Shown here one piece after another: positions 1-7,094 of a DNA stretch of 7,565 nt; within the stretch, counting starts at the first letter, position 1, and every line of letters starts with the position of its first letter. This DNA comes from CAMBDR01 sp046597185 (GTDB lineage Bacteria > Pseudomonadota > Gammaproteobacteria > Burkholderiales > Burkholderiaceae_D): the NCBI GenBank assembly GCA_046597185.1, contig JBKJLF010000730.1:1-7565 (forward strand), read 5' to 3'. The notes below the pieces were generated by a model, which saw nothing but the letters and a program-made list of their open reading frames with translations, made no database searches and was not told where the DNA came from. The position numbers and the translations under genes were made by a program.

Positions 1-2880
1 CACGTGATGGCGCAAGTACTCGATGCGCTGGCCTGCGCCCATGCCCAAGGAATTATCCACCGTGACCTGAAGCCGCAAAATATCATGATTAGCCAGGTGG
101 GTACAGGCTTACATGTCAAGATTCTTGATTTTGGCATAGCAGCCTTGCTACCCACGCTACCAGCACCGGAACCTGGCAAGCTGAATCGGGCACGCGATGC
201 CATCGGCACCCCAAGCTATAGCGCACCCGAGCAATTGCGCGGCGAACCGGCCAGCCCCGGCACCGATTTGTATGCCTGGGGATTATTGCTACTCGAATGT
301 TTAACTGGCAAAGCGGTGATTCAGGGCGCAACCCTTGCAGAGATTTTTCACAAACAACTGAGTGCACAAGAAATCGCACTACCCGTCGCACTCCAAGCCC
401 ATCCTTTGGGTATTTTGTTAGCTCGTGCCCTACAGAAAAACCGACAAGAACGCGCCAGCGATGCAGGCACGCTGTTTAAGCAATTACAGATGATACCTCT
501 TGACAATCTGGTCATTGAGCCCCACCCCGCATCTAAACATACTGGCACCGACCAAGCACCTCTGTCTGCCCTGCCACCGATCACACTCGAACACTTTCCC
601 GACCCGGGCAGCATTTCCACCGAACAAAGGCAAATTACGGTGTTATGCTGCAGTTTGGCGGTCGCGCCAGCACTGCAAACCCAGATTGAATTAGCCGCAT
701 TTGAAGCACTGCAGCACGACCAATTAAGTTTGTGCAGCAACAGTTGTCAGCGTCATGGCGCTTTTTTGGCTGGCGCGCTCGGTGACAGCCTGATGTTTTT
801 CTATGGTTTCCCCCAGGTTCAGGCCGACGACGCACAACGCGCTGCGCGCACTGCGCTGGAATTGGTCAATCTGGTGCGGCACCGCAGCCGCCTGTTGGAA
901 CGTCAACAAGGCGTTAGTCTGGCTATCAGCATTACCCTGCATACTGGCCCCATTCTAAGCCGCCCGGATGCGCCCCCGCACGGGCTCACCCCGGATCTGG
1001 CCCTGCGCTTACACCGGGTTGCGCAAGAAGGCAGCATTCTGGTAAGCAGCGAAACCCAACGATTGCTGGAAGCCGACTTCGAACTACGCAATGTTGGCGC
1101 GCACTGCCACAGCAATGGTAATCGTCCGGTATTTTGCCTGATCGGTGAATATTGTGCCGATACGCTGCATGCGCCCGGCACCCGCGCGCAAAGGTCACCC
1201 ATGATCGGGCGTGGCACAGTATTAAGCATGCTGCAAAATGCGTGGCACAACGCGCAATCGGGCCAGGGCCGCAGTATTCTGATTGCCGCTGAAGCGGGCA
1301 TGGGCAAATCACGCGTGGTGTATGAACAGAGTCAGCAGGTACGGCAATCGGCTTACCTTAGCGGTCGTTTTCATTGCTTGCCAGAGCACAAAAATGTTAC
1401 GCTTTACCCTTTTTTGAATCTGGTCAAAGACTATTTGCAGATCCACGATGAGAGCGATGATAAACAAAGCATAGAGCGACTGCAAAGCAGCCTGGTAGCG
1501 GCCAATTGCGATTTGGAACACGCCCTACCGATTTTATGCAGTTGGCTCGGCCTGCCTTTGAGCATACGGGTCAAGCCGGTAGCGTATTCACCGATACGGC
1601 AAAAAAAGATTTTACTGCTGTCCTTGGAAAAGCTGATTTTTAATATGGCGAATAGGGCAAATATGGAGAATAGAGCGAACCAACCCGCGTTTCAATTGGT
1701 TCTGGAAGACATTCACTGGATCGATCCGAGCAGTCTGGAGCTGCTCACTCGTTTAATCAAAAACACGCCACAACACCCCATGCTATTGCTCATCACCTCA
1801 CGCCCAGAATTTGCCGCGAACTGGAATCCGCCGTATTTGACCACCATCCAACTCCCGCGCTTATCCAAGCGCGAGAGCACCGAATTGATTATCCAATTAA
1901 TTCAACATCAGCAGCCTGCAAGCACGGCCCAACCGATCGATTCGGTCAGTTTGCACTATTTACTCGAACGCATCAATGGCGTGCCGCTGTTTGCCGAAGA
2001 ATTGGTGTCCGCTTTATTGGCACAAAAGCGACTCTATCAAGCGTCAGGATACTGGCATGTACAGCCTAAGCGCGATGCCGACCAGGTGCCTTCCATCCCA
2101 CCGACTTTGCAAGCGTTTTTCACTGCGCGGCTGGAGCAACTGGGTAGCGCACGCGAAACGGTGCAGTTGGCTGCGGCCATCGGGCGTGAATTTACCTGGC
2201 CACTGTTAATCAATGCCTCACTGTCCGATGAAGCCACGGTTCAAAAGGCACTCGACCAAATGCTGGCAGCCAAGCTGATCTTGCGCCAACGCCGGGTTCG
2301 CGGCGACCAGTATCTTTTTCGCCACGCCTTGATTCATGATGCTGCCTATGATTCGATCCCATTCAATTTACGGCCCTTAATTCACGCACGCATTGGTTTG
2401 TCCCTCGAAAATCAAAGCCAACGCCAAATTGAACGCAATCTGGCCCAATTAGCCCAACATTTTGCACTGGCAGGGGAATACGGAAAGGCCATTCAATATG
2501 GCCAGCGAAGCATCCAACAGGCAACGCAACGTGGCTTGGACGCCGCCCACCTGATCAAACAAGTCCAACTGTGGCAAGAACAATTTTCGACCCGCCAAAA
2601 AGCAGCGCCCAGTCTATATCAAGCGCTGCAACTGATCTATGGCTGGAATAAAGTCGAACCTGACGAACCAGATGAACCTGATGAACCGCCAGAAAAGGGC
2701 CGCACTGGTACAGGCTGTCTGTTAGAAAGTTTGCGCAGCATTGAACAGGCCACGCCGCTACAATGGGCGATGGCCACCTACCACCACCTGACCAGCAATC
2801 GCAGTAGCGTACACGAACTCAGCGATCAGTTATTGGCCTTATCAAAACAATCCAACGATGTCGGATTGTTGAAGTTTTGA
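1..2880 (+). CDS. Ser/Thr protein kinase - cyclase homology - STAND ATPase fusion (TOMM kinase/cyclase-like), 5' partial, C-terminus apparently truncated
   Basis: The reading frame is open from base 1, so the true start lies upstream; 959 residues are visible (numbered here from base 1). The kinase begins just before its catalytic loop: HRDLKPQN at 20-27, DFG at 43-45 and APE at 75-77. The N-lobe with the ATP-binding lysine is outside the window. A class III cyclase homology domain runs from about 208 to 385; it keeps Asp262 (GDS) but has Ser218 where the first metal-binding Asp normally sits. An AAA/STAND ATPase follows from about 400: Walker A AEAGMGKS at 430-437, Walker B LVLEDIHWID at 566-575, and the GVPLFAEEL motif near 660. 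A helical, TPR-like tail starts at about 800. This domain order matches the family named TOMM system kinase/cyclase fusion protein, whose members (about 1,350 residues, from memory) lie near thiazole/oxazole-modified peptide genes. A role as a cytoplasmic signalling or regulatory protein is inferred. The frame ends at SNDVGLLKF, where related proteins continue into TPR repeats. Alternative: a generic kinase-STAND regulator unrelated to TOMMs. Confidence 0.85.
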   Translation, partial: HVMAQVLDALACAHAQGIIHRDLKPQNIMISQVGTGLHVKILDFGIAALLPTLPAPEPGKLNRARDAIGTPSYSAPEQLRGEPASPGTDLYAWGLLLLECLTGKAVIQGATLAEIFHKQLSAQEIALPVALQAHPLGILLARALQKNRQERASDAGTLFKQLQMIPLDNLVIEPHPASKHTGTDQAPLSALPPITLEHFPDPGSISTEQRQITVLCCSLAVAPALQTQIELAAFEALQHDQLSLCSNSCQRHGAFLAGALGDSLMFFYGFPQVQADDAQRAARTALELVNLVRHRSRLLERQQGVSLAISITLHTGPILSRPDAPPHGLTPDLALRLHRVAQEGSILVSSETQRLLEADFELRNVGAHCHSNGNRPVFCLIGEYCADTLHAPGTRAQRSPMIGRGTVLSMLQNAWHNAQSGQGRSILIAAEAGMGKSRVVYEQSQQVRQSAYLSGRFHCLPEHKNVTLYPFLNLVKDYLQIHDESDDKQSIERLQSSLVAANCDLEHALPILCSWLGLPLSIRVKPVAYSPIRQKKILLLSLEKLIFNMANRANMENRANQPAFQLVLEDIHWIDPSSLELLTRLIKNTPQHPMLLLITSRPEFAANWNPPYLTTIQLPRLSKRESTELIIQLIQHQQPASTAQPIDSVSLHYLLERINGVPLFAEELVSALLAQKRLYQASGYWHVQPKRDADQVPSIPPTLQAFFTARLEQLGSARETVQLAAAIGREFTWPLLINASLSDEATVQKALDQMLAAKLILRQRRVRGDQYLFRHALIHDAAYDSIPFNLRPLIHARIGLSLENQSQRQIERNLAQLAQHFALAGEYGKAIQYGQRSIQQATQRGLDAAHLIKQVQLWQEQFSTRQKAAPSLYQALQLIYGWNKVEPDEPDEPDEPPEKGRTGTGCLLESLRSIEQATPLQWAMATYHHLTSNRSSVHELSDQLLALSKQSNDVGLLKF
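1642..1677 (+). repeat. 18-bp in-frame tandem duplication (NMANRA / NMENRA)
   Basis: Two adjacent 18-bp units, 1642-1659 and 1660-1677, differ at three positions and encode NMANRA then NMENRA. They lie in the ATPase domain of the kinase fusion, about ten codons before the Walker B strand. The copy probably arose by slippage. It adds six residues to a surface loop and keeps the frame. Confidence 0.75.
2656..2688 (+). repeat. 9-bp tandem repeat encoding (Glu-Pro-Asp)n
   Basis: Three and two-thirds copies of a 9-bp unit (GAACCTGAC and variants) encode EPDEPDEPDEP, followed by PEKG. This acidic, proline-rich low-complexity stretch interrupts the helical tail of the kinase fusion. It is probably a flexible linker expanded by slippage, and its copy number may vary between strains. 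Confidence 0.75.
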
Positions 2881-2906
2881 CCTCAAAAAGACGATGCAGC
2901 AAAACA

Positions 2907-4028
2907 TTATCGTTTTTGCACCACCACGCAACCAATCGAATAGCCGGCACCAAAAGAGCAAATAACGCCCAATTGCCCGGAGGTAAAGTCTTGATGATAT
3001 TGATGGAAGGCAATGATCGAACCTGCGGAAGAGGTATTGGCATAGGTATCCAAAATCACCGGGGCTTCGCCCTGTTGCGCATCGCGCCCTAACAACATGC
3101 GGGTAATTAATAAATTCATATTCAAATTCGCCTGATGCAACCAAAACCGCTTGATTTGGGTGATCTCGACCGCCGCCGCTTGCACCGTCGCTTTAATGGT
3201 TTCGGCCGCCATCGGGCAAACTTCTTTAAACACCTTGCGCCCTTGTTGGCGAAATAATTTATCTGGCTGGCCGACGCCCGCTTCATCGGCCCGATTTAAA
3301 AAGCCAAAATTATTGCGAATATTATTAGAAAATTGGGTTTTCAACTTCAAGCCCAAAATGAGAAATTGATCGATTGATACCGCTTGATCCGCCGCCTCCA
3401 CCACGATCGCGGTACAGGCATCACCAAAAATAAAATGGCTGTCCCGATCTCGCCAATTTAAATGGCCGCTGGTAATCTCCGGGTTCACCACCAACACCGC
3501 ACGCGCCTGACCGCTTTGCACCGCAGCCACCGCCGCATGAATGCCAAAAGTAGCGGACGAACACGCCACATTCATATCAAAACCAGCGCCATCAATATCC
3601 AAAGCTTGCTGAATTTCTACGGCCATCGCCGGGTAACCGCGCTGCATATTGCTGGCCGCGCAAATCACCATATCGATATCGGCGCTACACCTGCCTGCGT
3701 TTTGCAAGGCTTGTTGCGAGGCAGCCACCGCCATCTCACACATGATGGAGGGTTGATCGTCGGGACGTTCCGGCAAATACGGCACCATCCGCTGGGGGTC
3801 CAACAGGCCCACTTTGTCCATTACAAAACGCGACTTAATGCCCGACGCTTTTTCAATAAATCCGACGCTGGAGCTTTCTAATGCAGTGACTGCACCGCTC
3901 TTGATTTCATCTGCATGTTCATTATTGAACATTTCAACATAAGCATTAAAACAATTCACTAATTCTTCATTGGAAATTGAGTACGGAGGCGTGTACAATC
4001 CTGTGCCACTGATGACGGCTTGTTTCAT
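2907..4028 (-). CDS. Long FabH-type beta-ketoacyl-ACP synthase III (FabH2 / beta-ketodecanoyl-ACP synthase-like)
   Basis: This is a thiolase-fold condensing enzyme of 373 residues from the ATG at 4028. The Cys-His-Asn triad is complete: Cys156 in NVACSSATFG, His298 in WLHQANLN and Asn331 in YANTSSAG. The C-terminal FGAGYSIG glycine loop is also present. The protein is about 55 residues longer than E. coli FabH and begins QAVISGTGLYTP, resembling Pseudomonas aeruginosa PA3286 (373 aa as I recall). PA3286 condenses octanoyl-CoA from beta-oxidation with malonyl-ACP to give beta-ketodecanoyl-ACP. The same role here, feeding medium-chain acyl-CoA back into fatty acid synthesis, is inferred from family resemblance. 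An in-frame ATG at 4043 would add MSAIK; each start has only a GAG-type ribosome site, and I prefer 4028 on family length. The gene is monocistronic, convergent with the kinase fusion and divergent from the peptidase. A role in secondary lipid synthesis is possible, but no partner gene supports it. Confidence 0.9.
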   Translation of the reverse strand: MKQAVISGTGLYTPPYSISNEELVNCFNAYVEMFNNEHADEIKSGAVTALESSSVGFIEKASGIKSRFVMDKVGLLDPQRMVPYLPERPDDQPSIMCEMAVAASQQALQNAGRCSADIDMVICAASNMQRGYPAMAVEIQQALDIDGAGFDMNVACSSATFGIHAAVAAVQSGQARAVLVVNPEITSGHLNWRDRDSHFIFGDACTAIVVEAADQAVSIDQFLILGLKLKTQFSNNIRNNFGFLNRADEAGVGQPDKLFRQQGRKVFKEVCPMAAETIKATVQAAAVEITQIKRFWLHQANLNMNLLITRMLLGRDAQQGEAPVILDTYANTSSAGSIIAFHQYHQDFTSGQLGVICSFGAGYSIGCVVVQKR

Positions 4029-4051
4029 TTTTATTGCGCTCATTCAATTGC

Positions 4052-4068
4052 TCGGGCACCATACCCGA
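4052..4068 (-). promoter_or_regulatory. Small inverted repeat in the leader of the FabH-like gene
   Basis: TCGGG (4052-4056) and CCCGA (4064-4068) form a perfect 5-bp dyad around a 7-nt loop. It lies between the predicted transcription start (about 4074) and the start codon of the ketosynthase. It could be an operator or an RNA hairpin affecting translation. It is short and may be chance. Confidence 0.3.
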
Positions 4069-4080
4069 ACGAAAGAGCTG

Positions 4081-4109
4081 ATTCTACACAAACCTGCTCG
4101 TTAGTAGAA
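4081..4109 (-). promoter_or_regulatory. Predicted sigma70-type promoter for the FabH-like gene
   Basis: On the minus strand, TAGAAT (complement of 4081-4086) is a good -10 box. It is preceded at 17 bp by TTCTAC (complement of 4104-4109), a weak -35 box. Transcription would begin near 4074, giving a leader of about 30-45 nt before the start codon. Position and spacing fit, but the -35 match is poor. Confidence 0.4.
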
Positions 4110-4115
4110 CAAAAA

Positions 4116-4140
4116 CTGGCTTATCAGCCAGAATTTTTTT
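4116..4140 (+). terminator. Terminator-like hairpin upstream of the M13 peptidase
   Basis: CTGGCT (4116-4121), loop TATC and AGCCAG (4126-4131) form a 6-bp stem followed by AA and seven T. An A-run precedes the stem, so it could work in both directions. It lies only 30 nt before the peptidase start codon, and no + strand gene precedes it. It may insulate the divergent pair, attenuate the peptidase transcript, or be left over from a lost upstream gene. Confidence 0.55.
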
Positions 4141-4157
4141 ATTTTGAGACAAAACAA

Positions 4158-4163
4158 TAAGGA
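4158..4163 (+). promoter_or_regulatory. Ribosome binding site that fixes the GTG start of the M13 peptidase
   Basis: TAAGGA ends 7 nt before the GTG at 4171. The open frame extends upstream to a TTG at 4144, but that start has no such site and would add nine polar residues ahead of the signal peptide. This site therefore supports GTG 4171. Confidence 0.7.
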
Positions 4164-4170
4164 TTCTGCT

Positions 4171-6213
4171 GTGAAACAAACTCTATTAAGCGCATTGACT
4201 ACAAGTCTATTGCTCAATTTAAGCCCGGCTAGCACTGTGCTGGCCGATGCGGCAAAACCAGTTTCGGGGATTGATACACAATACATTGACAACAATGTCA
4301 AACCACAAGACGACTTTTTCCGCCACTTAAATGGCAAATGGCTCGCCACAGAAGAGATTCCTGCGGATAAATCGGTCTGGGGTTCGTTCAACAAAATGGC
4401 TGACGATGTGCTACCTTTGTTGCGTACCATTATCGAAGACGCTGCCAAACAACATGCCAAAGAGGGTACAGAAGCACAAAAAATTGGCGATTTCTTTAAC
4501 AGCTATATGGAGGAAGCGCGCCTGGACAAGCTTGGCATTCAAGCCGTGATGCCGGAAATCAAACGCGTACATGACTTAAAAAACAAGCAGCAAATCGCCG
4601 CATTATTAGCCCACTTCAGCAAATCGGGCATTAGCTCACCCTATGATTTTTCAATCCATCAGGACGCCAAGGATGCCACCAAATACGTCGCTGATTTAGG
4701 CCAAGGTGGTTTGGGCATGCCAGACCGCGATTATTATTTAAAGAAAGACGATAAACGCCTGGCCGAGGCACGCGAAAAATATCTGGCACATATTGAAAAA
4801 ATGCTCAGCCTGGCAGGCCACCAGGATGCAGGCAAGAAAGCCGCCGCCATCATGGCGCTTGAAACCGCGCTGGCCCAGGTGCAATGGACCAAAGTGGCAT
4901 TACGTGATCCGGTCAAGGGCTACAATAAGGTGCCCTTGACCAAACTGGCCAAATTGGCCCCCGGTTATGATTGGAAATCGTATCTCAAAGAATCGGGCCT
5001 GCAAGGCAAAACTGATTACTTGATTATCGGGCAGCCCAGCTATATGACAGGCTTTAGCAAAGTGTTGGCGAACCAATCGCTGGACGACTGGAAACTCTAC
5101 CTGGAATGGCAAGTGGTGCGCAGTTATGCGCCGCTGCTCTCGAAAGAGTTTGTGCAAGAAGCGTTCGCTTTTAATCAAACCGCATTGCGCGGCATTCCTG
5201 AAATGCGGCCACGTTGGAAGCGCGGCATTGCGGTGATCGAAAATGCCCTCCCGGAAGCAGTTGGCAAGCTGTATGTGGAAAAACACTTTCCCGCCGAACG
5301 CAAGGCCAGAATGGAAACGCTGGTCAAAAACTTGCTGCTGGCCTTTAATAAGAGTTTGACCACACTGGATTGGATGAGCCCGGCCACCAAGAAAGAGGCT
5401 GCGGACAAATTAAGTAAATTTACCTACAAAATTGGTTACCCGAATGAATGGCGCGATTATTCGGGCATCGCGATCAAACCGGATGATTTAATTGGCAATG
5501 TGATTCGCTCCAACCATCATGGCTATTTGCGTGAGTTAAATAAACTGGGCAAGCCAATTGACCGGGCCGAATGGGGTATTTCGCCACAAACGGTGAATGC
5601 CTACTACAATCCGGAGCTGAATGAAATCGTTTTCCCGGCGGCAATTTTGCGCCCCCCATTCTTTGATGCCAACGCCGATGATGCCGTCAACTATGGCTCG
5701 ATTGGTGCCGTCATTGGCCACGAAATCAGCCACGGTTTTGATGATTCTGGCAGTCAATATGATGGCAAGGGCAATTTGCGCAATTGGTGGACGGCGGACG
5801 ACCATAAAAACTTTAAAGTCAAAACCGCGACCTTGATTCAGCAATACAATGGTTTTACACCGATTCCAGGTTATAGCGTGAATGGCGAGTTGACGTTAGG
5901 TGAAAACATTGCCGATAACTCGGGCTTGGCGATTGCGTATCAGGCGTATCAAATTTCCCTGGGCGGCAAACCTGCACCGGTGATTGATGGCTTAACTGGC
6001 GACCAGCGCTTTTACATGGGTTTTGGCCAGGTATGGCGTAGCAAGATTCGTGAGCAAGAATTGATTGTGCGTTTAAAAACCGATCCACACTCGCCCAGCG
6101 AATTCCGCGCCAATGGCACCTTGCGCAATCAACCCGGCTTCTATCAAACCTACCAGTTGAAAGAAGGCGACAAGATGTATTTGCCACCGAATCAGCGCGT
6201 TACGATTTGGTAA
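4171..6213 (+). CDS. Secreted M13-family zinc metallopeptidase (neprilysin/PepO-like)
   Basis: The product is 680 residues from a GTG start. A Sec signal peptide (Lys2, hydrophobic core about 5-17) is probably cleaved after VLA at residue 25. There is no lipobox, so a soluble periplasmic or secreted enzyme is expected. The N-terminal M13 domain carries the usual DDFFRHLNGKW motif. The catalytic domain has the substrate-binding NAYY (476-479), the zinc motif HEISH (His517, Glu518, His521), the third zinc ligand Glu578 in GENIADNSG with Asp582, and His640 and Arg646 in DPHSP..FR, matching the transition-state and substrate-binding pair of neprilysin. It ends RVTIW, close to the usual M13 C-terminus. 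Length is normal for the family, and the protein contains no cysteine, unlike disulfide-bonded animal members. It should cleave small peptides on the amino side of hydrophobic residues; its real substrate is unknown. It appears monocistronic, with its own terminator. Confidence 0.95.
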   Translation: MKQTLLSALTTSLLLNLSPASTVLADAAKPVSGIDTQYIDNNVKPQDDFFRHLNGKWLATEEIPADKSVWGSFNKMADDVLPLLRTIIEDAAKQHAKEGTEAQKIGDFFNSYMEEARLDKLGIQAVMPEIKRVHDLKNKQQIAALLAHFSKSGISSPYDFSIHQDAKDATKYVADLGQGGLGMPDRDYYLKKDDKRLAEAREKYLAHIEKMLSLAGHQDAGKKAAAIMALETALAQVQWTKVALRDPVKGYNKVPLTKLAKLAPGYDWKSYLKESGLQGKTDYLIIGQPSYMTGFSKVLANQSLDDWKLYLEWQVVRSYAPLLSKEFVQEAFAFNQTALRGIPEMRPRWKRGIAVIENALPEAVGKLYVEKHFPAERKARMETLVKNLLLAFNKSLTTLDWMSPATKKEAADKLSKFTYKIGYPNEWRDYSGIAIKPDDLIGNVIRSNHHGYLRELNKLGKPIDRAEWGISPQTVNAYYNPELNEIVFPAAILRPPFFDANADDAVNYGSIGAVIGHEISHGFDDSGSQYDGKGNLRNWWTADDHKNFKVKTATLIQQYNGFTPIPGYSVNGELTLGENIADNSGLAIAYQAYQISLGGKPAPVIDGLTGDQRFYMGFGQVWRSKIREQELIVRLKTDPHSPSEFRANGTLRNQPGFYQTYQLKEGDKMYLPPNQRVTIW

Positions 6214-6234
6214 GCGGCAATCGTTGTAAAATCA

Positions 6235-6256
6235 GGGGCCACGCGGCCCCTTTTTT
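6235..6256 (+). terminator. Rho-independent terminator after the M13 peptidase
   Basis: GGGGCC (6235-6240), loop ACGC and GGCCCC (6245-6250) form a perfect 6-bp GC stem, followed immediately by six T. It begins 21 nt after the peptidase stop and separates it from the downstream MoeB-like gene. Confidence 0.92.
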
Positions 6257-6264
6257 ATTGCATA

Positions 6265-6294
6265 TCAACCCAAGTCAACCCAAGTCAAAGCAAG
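6265..6294 (+). repeat. 10-bp tandem repeat before the moeB-like gene
   Basis: TCAACCCAAG occurs twice in tandem (6265-6274, 6275-6284), followed by the imperfect copy TCAAAGCAAG (6285-6294), eight bases before the MoeB start. It occupies the position where a ribosome binding site would be expected, and no good Shine-Dalgarno sequence is visible. Slippage could change the leader length. Confidence 0.7.
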
Positions 6295-6302
6295 CCTCAC
6301 TT

Positions 6303-7061
6303 ATGAACGATCAACAACTGTTACGCTATTCGCGCCACATTATGCTCGATGCGATTGGCATCGAAGGCCAGCAAAAAATCCTCGCCGCACACGCGCTGGT
6401 GATTGGCGCGGGGGGGCTGGGTTCACCTGCGGCTTTGTATTTGGCCTCGGCGGGGATTGGGCGCTTGACGCTGGTGGATAATGACACGGTAGACCTGACC
6501 AATTTGCAACGTCAGATCTTACACAACACCGACCGCATCGGCCAAAACAAGGCCGCTTCCGGCCAACAAACCCTGGCCGCCATCAACCCGGAAATCACGA
6601 TAAGCGCACTGTCCGAGCGGCTGGCGGGTGCGCGTTTGCATGAGTTGGTGGCACAAGCGGATGTGGTGCTCGATTGCAGCGACAACTTTGCCACCCGGCA
6701 TGCGGTCAATGCTGCCTGCGTGGCCTTAAAAGTGCCGCTGGTATCGGGCGCGGCGATCCGCTTTGACGGGCAATTAACGGTGTTTGATGCCAGGCAGGAA
6801 GATTCGCCCTGTTATGCTTGTTTATTTCCGCCAGATCAGCAATTTGAAGAAGTGGCCTGCGCCACCATGGGGGTGTTTGCGCCCTTGGTGGGGATTATTG
6901 GCAGCATGCAGGCGGCGGAAGCCTTGAAGCTGGTGAGCGGCTGTGGTGAGCCGCTGGTGGGCAAGATGTTGCTGTTGGAAGCGATGGCGATGGAGTGGAA
7001 CCAACTGCGCTTTGGGCGTAATGCGCAGTGTGGGGTTTGTGGGGAGAAGAAATCCACCTGA
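6303..7061 (+). CDS. moeB: MoeB/ThiF-type sulfur-carrier adenylyltransferase (E1-like)
   Basis: The product is 252 residues, close to E. coli MoeB (249). It adenylates the C-terminal Gly-Gly of a sulfur carrier such as MoaD, using ATP in the cytoplasm; this is a step of molybdopterin synthesis (ThiS would be the partner for thiamine). The nucleotide-binding loop GAGGLGSP is at 35-42, followed by VDNDTVDLTNLQRQ at 58-71. The conserved catalytic-region Asp127 is in CSDNFATR. Two zinc CxxC pairs are present, Cys170/Cys173 and Cys243/Cys246, and a conserved Cys186 is in the CATMG motif. There is no rhodanese domain, so it is the short form. ATG 6303 is chosen because the protein then begins LLRYSRHIML as the family does; upstream in-frame codons overlap the peptidase and terminator. 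The ribosome site is weak. MoeB and ThiF cannot be fully separated by sequence alone, and no moa or thi gene is adjacent. Many bacteria use one such protein for both carriers. Confidence 0.9.
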   Translation: MNDQQLLRYSRHIMLDAIGIEGQQKILAAHALVIGAGGLGSPAALYLASAGIGRLTLVDNDTVDLTNLQRQILHNTDRIGQNKAASGQQTLAAINPEITISALSERLAGARLHELVAQADVVLDCSDNFATRHAVNAACVALKVPLVSGAAIRFDGQLTVFDARQEDSPCYACLFPPDQQFEEVACATMGVFAPLVGIIGSMQAAEALKLVSGCGEPLVGKMLLLEAMAMEWNQLRFGRNAQCGVCGEKKST

Positions 7062-7094
7062 TCAACCATTTGGGCAGCTTATCTCAAGCCGATT

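Noticed and set aside
903..1307. Long open frames on the strand opposite the kinase fusion
   Set aside because: They are rich in Arg, Cys and Pro, have no recognisable motif, and lie antisense to a well-supported coding region.
1285..1311. Walker A motif reading AEAGMGKS, with Ala for the first Gly
   Set aside because: Ala is accepted at this position in the general P-loop pattern, so it does not suggest a dead ATPase.
2898..2919. Dyad GCAAAAC...GTTTTTGC between the convergent kinase and ketosynthase genes
   Set aside because: The stem is AT-rich with a bulge and overlaps the ketosynthase stop codon; too weak to call a terminator.
3462..3881. 139-codon + strand frame opposite the FabH-like gene
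   Set aside because: His/Arg-rich antisense shadow of a gene with a complete catalytic triad; no ribosome site or family match seen.
6207..6302. Upstream extension of the MoeB frame into the peptidase end
   Set aside because: It would overlap the peptidase stop and run through the terminator, and the extra residues do not resemble any MoeB N-terminus.
7062..7094. Possible terminator after the MoeB-like gene
   Set aside because: Only a 4-bp GCTT/AAGC stem without a T-run; no terminator can be supported here.
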